IMG/VR virus record: IMGVR_UViG_3300037475_000076
Span: 1 to 46,835 of that record
Direction: 5' to 3' (one strand)
Length of the DNA stretch: 46,835 bases
Origin: a virus
Every line of letters starts with the position of its first letter. The first letter of the stretch is position 1. This document shows positions 45,153 to 46,835 of the stretch, in pieces. The notes under the pieces were generated by a model. That model saw only the letters and a program-made list of their open reading frames with translations. It was not told the DNA's origin and made no database searches. Made by a program: the position numbers and the translations under genes.

Positions 45153-45428
45153 TTATTTTTCCTCGAATCGGAGCGTTCCAACAGGACATTGAAAACGCTC
45201 CGTGCTAAAGGAGAGTTCAATTTCCTTTTCAGCCGGAACATTCTGCCCCAAAGCAACTAGAAACGCAATCGCCCAATATTCGCCATGAAAAAACTCATTC
45301 TCTTTTCCGTGATCCTTTGCGGTTGTGCAGTTAAACACGCGCCGAAGTTTCAGCCCACGCCAGCAGAAGAACAACTGATGCGCGATTACTACGGCAAGCC
45401 TTACCTTGACGCCCCGAAGGGGTGGCAT
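45153..45428 (-). CDS. Minus-strand protein opposite the lipoprotein gene (start uncertain)
   Basis: The last 48 residues (from about 45300) look like a folded protein: HGEYWAIAFLVALGQNVPAE and STERFQCPVGTLRF. The upstream part up to 45428 is antisense to the lipoprotein gene 45285-45491 and less protein-like; no ATG lies at the boundary, so the start is unknown (GTG/TTG codons exist). Together with 45030-45152 it makes a two-gene minus-strand island between virion and lysis genes. Confidence 0.4.
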   Translation of the reverse strand: MPPLRGVKVRLAVVIAHQLFFCWRGLKLRRVFNCTTAKDHGKENEFFHGEYWAIAFLVALGQNVPAEKEIELSFSTERFQCPVGTLRFEEK

Positions 45429-45491
45429 TGGGTGTGCTCAGACTTAAACATTCCCAGCGAACGCTGCTACATCGACAAGGATAATCAATGA
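45285..45491 (+). CDS. Small lipoprotein
   Basis: 68 residues. N-terminus KKLILFSVILCGC is a lipoprotein signal with lipobox L11-C12-G13-C14, so Cys14 is probably lipidated and the protein anchored in a membrane of the envelope. The mature part is polar with one more pair of Cys. First gene of the lysis region; could be an outer-membrane spanin component or a superinfection-exclusion lipoprotein. Confidence 0.65.
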   Translation: MKKLILFSVILCGCAVKHAPKFQPTPAEEQLMRDYYGKPYLDAPKGWHWVCSDLNIPSERCYIDKDNQ

Positions 45492-45640
45492 ACTGGCTGT
45501 GCAGTTTCTTCAACTACTGCTGGAAACATCGCAAGCCGATGGGCTGGGACGGATACGTGAGCTACGTCTGCCCTGAGTGCGCAAAAACAGAAGATTACAT
45601 AAATGGCATTCATACCTACATTCATAACGGCTTCATTTAG
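45488..45640 (+). CDS. Small Cys-rich protein
   Basis: 50 residues (MNWLCSFFNYCWKHRKPMGW, then VCPECAKTEDYI), overlapping the lipoprotein stop (ATGA). CPEC and two earlier Cys suggest a zinc finger. Sits in the lysis region with no known role. Confidence 0.55.
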   Translation: MNWLCSFFNYCWKHRKPMGWDGYVSYVCPECAKTEDYINGIHTYIHNGFI

Positions 45641-45774
45641 CCAGCGCCCGGACAGGTCGTTTTCCCCGGCCTGCCCGGACTAACCCCCCAAGCATCATCT
45701 GCCGAGGCTCGGAAGGCTGCGGGGAATGGTAATTAAGCGAGCCTGATTCAGCAACTCAGGACAAAACGCCACCC
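45641..45774. other. Structured intergenic stretch, no gene
   Basis: CCGGACAGG (45648-45656) can pair with CCTGCCCGG (45670-45678) with one mismatch and a 13-base loop; a second small hairpin CCGAG-G-CTCGG lies near 45703. No T tract, so a terminator is unlikely. No open frame of interest. It might hold a promoter for the lysis genes, but I find no good -10/-35 pair. Confidence 0.35.
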
Positions 45775-46020
45775 ATGACCGACTACCAATTTCACGTAAC
45801 CACTTTTCTGACCATCTTGGCGATGGCCGCAACCGTCATTTGGACATGCTTGTTAATCAGCAGCAAGGTCAGCCGCGCCCTCGGAACATTTGAGGCCGTG
45901 CTAAAGAACTTCCCGCCGCATCGCCACATTAACGGAACCATCGTTTACCCAGATGAATACGAACCAACTGCGGTACAAACTCTTTACCCCAATGGGCAGA
46001 GTAAAGGGGCAGGCGCGTGA
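45775..46020 (+). CDS. One-TM protein, possible inner-membrane spanin or holin partner
   Basis: 81 residues. Hydrophobic segment at about 10-29 (FLTILAMAATVIWTCLLISS) near the N-terminus, then a short charged part. Its end overlaps the following lipoprotein gene, the arrangement of two-component spanins (inner-membrane plus outer-membrane partner) located next to endolysin. However, the periplasmic part is short for a spanin, so a second holin-type protein is the alternative. Confidence 0.55.
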   Translation: MTDYQFHVTTFLTILAMAATVIWTCLLISSKVSRALGTFEAVLKNFPPHRHINGTIVYPDEYEPTAVQTLYPNGQSKGAGA

Positions 46021-46202
46021 AACTTTCAGTGCTTGCTCTGCTGGCCTTGCTCTCATTGGGCTGTGCGCCAAAGAAGCCAGTCCGCATCCCTGACGGTATT
46101 CCCTTGCGCATCCGCTACAACCCAAACAACTGCAAACGAGAGATTGACCAGAGCGTAACCTGCAAGGCCAATTTCTCGCCGCTGATCGTGAGGATTCCAT
46201 GA
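46017..46202 (+). CDS. Small lipoprotein, possible outer-membrane spanin
   Basis: 61 residues from GTG 46017 (overlap with the upstream stop). KLSVLALLALLSLGC ends in a lipobox-like LGC with Cys16; the mature part is short and basic with one Cys pair. A lipoprotein of this size behind a one-TM gene and directly before the endolysin (ATGA) fits an o-spanin that links outer membrane to inner membrane in lysis of double-membrane hosts. Confidence 0.55.
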   Translation: MKLSVLALLALLSLGCAPKKPVRIPDGIPLRIRYNPNNCKREIDQSVTCKANFSPLIVRIP

Positions 46203-46696
46203 GCGTAACCCAATTTGCTCCTGCCTTCGAGTTCCTGATGAAGCATGAAGATCCAGGCTTGACAGGGAAAGTAACCAACGATTCCGGCGGCGTGACGCGC
46301 TGGGGCATTTCCCAGAATGCCTATCCCGATCTGGATATTGCCAACCTTCCATTGGAAGAAGCGGCCAACATCTACAGACGGGATTACTTTCAGCCGATCC
46401 GTGGCTATGACTATCTCTCGCAGAATGTCGCCAACAAGCTGCTGGACGCGGCGGTAAACATGGGCGTGCACATGGCCGTGAAGCTGGCCCAAGAATGCGC
46501 AAACCTCTGCGGGCAGGAAGTTCACACCGACGGAGTAGCCGGGACTTTCACGGTAAACGCTATCAACGCCATTAATCCGATTCTGTTTCTGGATAAATAC
46601 CGGGAACTGCTTTCGGCGCATTACCGCGACATCGCGGCAGCACGCCCGGATGAAGCCCAGTATTTGAACGGATGGCTCAGGAGGGCCAGCGCATGA
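46199..46696 (+). CDS. Endolysin, GH108-type N-acetylmuramidase
   Basis: 165 residues. The N-terminal HEDPGLTGKVTNDSGGVTRW segment (16-35) and GISQ match the glycosyl hydrolase 108 motif, with Glu17 as the likely catalytic acid; the second half (NKLLDAAVNMGVHMAVKLAQ, then TDGVAGTFTVNAIN) is the small peptidoglycan-binding domain found behind it. It cleaves the glycan strands of the cell wall after the holin opens the membrane. No signal peptide, so release depends on the holin. Stop overlaps the next gene's ATG at 46693. Confidence 0.88.
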   Translation: MSVTQFAPAFEFLMKHEDPGLTGKVTNDSGGVTRWGISQNAYPDLDIANLPLEEAANIYRRDYFQPIRGYDYLSQNVANKLLDAAVNMGVHMAVKLAQECANLCGQEVHTDGVAGTFTVNAINAINPILFLDKYRELLSAHYRDIAAARPDEAQYLNGWLRRASA

Positions 46697-46835
46697 ACAC
46701 AACCGAATCCTTCAACCACAAGGTAGCCAAGACCGCAGACGAAGATTTTCTTCAGCAGCTCAGAGACTACCTTGGGGGAGCAGAAACACCGATTTTCTAC
46801 AAGGCAGACGGCTCGATTGACCGGGAAAAGACTCT
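46693..46835 (+). CDS. Small lysis-region protein, 5' part (continues at position 1)
   Basis: ATG 46693 overlaps the endolysin stop. The 16 bases up to 46708 are unique; bases 46709-46835 repeat 1-127, and the full 61-residue frame is completed at 170 on the left end of the window. See the entry at 1-170 for the features of the protein. Confidence 0.75.
   Translation, partial: MNTTESFNHKVAKTADEDFLQQLRDYLGGAETPIFYKADGSIDREKT
46709..46835. repeat. Right copy of 127-bp exact terminal repeat
   Basis: Identical to 1-127. See left copy; together they show that the window is a closed circle opened inside the small gene after the endolysin. Confidence 0.95.

Noticed and set aside
45648-45678. Rho-independent terminator before the lysis genes
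   Set aside because: A stem with one mismatch exists, but no T tract follows on either strand.
1-46835. CRISPR array, diversity-generating retroelement, or retron
   Set aside because: No regularly spaced repeats and no reverse transcriptase motif were seen in any frame; the tail spike shows no template/variable repeat pair by eye.

Overview
The window is a complete, circularly assembled genome of a short-tailed (podovirus-like) temperate tailed phage. The first 127 bases recur exactly as the last 127 bases, and a small lysis-region gene reads through that junction, so the unique genome is 46,708 bp. The size of the overlap suggests an assembler k-mer overlap on a circular or circularly permuted molecule. 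The host is not named by the sequence. A double-membrane host is supported by lipoprotein/spanin-like genes next to the endolysin. The style of the tail protein at 43099 (signal peptide, Cys-rich domain, beta-helix) and of the integrase reminds me of Acidobacteriota sequences, but that is an inference from memory.

Layout. (1) 45285-46835 joined to 1-962: lysis region with two lipoproteins, a one-TM protein, a GH108-type muramidase and a three-TM holin of the gene-transfer-agent type. (2) 965-5644, minus strand: a dense array of very small genes, many of them zinc-ribbon-like, plus a multi-TM membrane protein and, at the end, an HExxH protein. The long transcript appears to start at a promoter near 5676-5652 and to end at a terminator near 1718-1684; a second short unit has its own TATAAT box. 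(3) 5645-7460: intergenic region with CTAAAGT repeats, tyrosine integrase, ribbon-helix-helix regulator under a palindromic operator, and an attP core that is the 3' part of a tRNA-Lys(TTT) gene. (4) 7456-22949, plus strand: early region with an HNH protein, many small unknown proteins, an ERF annealing protein, a YqaJ exonuclease, a RusA resolvase, a replication initiator with a candidate origin inside it, a Fis-like protein and a run of tiny zinc-binding proteins. (5) 22951-45033, plus strand: packaging and virion genes (terminase subunits, portal, scaffold, major capsid, tail adaptor and nozzle, GNAT-like protein, putative ejection proteins, tail fibre/spike). The order resembles that of T7/P22-like phages. 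I see no tape-measure, sheath or baseplate genes and no phage RNA or DNA polymerase.

A 2,039-bp IS1595-family element (11239-13277) with 23-bp terminal inverted repeats and a perfect 8-bp target duplication (GAATTTTA) interrupts a small early gene. It carries four small passenger genes beside the transposase, so it is more a mini-transposon than a plain IS.

No CI/Cro-type repressor was recognised. The only candidates for a lysogeny switch are the ribbon-helix-helix protein beside the integrase and proteins of unknown function. Small genes below about 60 codons are common here, and many start or stop with 4-base ATGA overlaps, which was used to choose starts.
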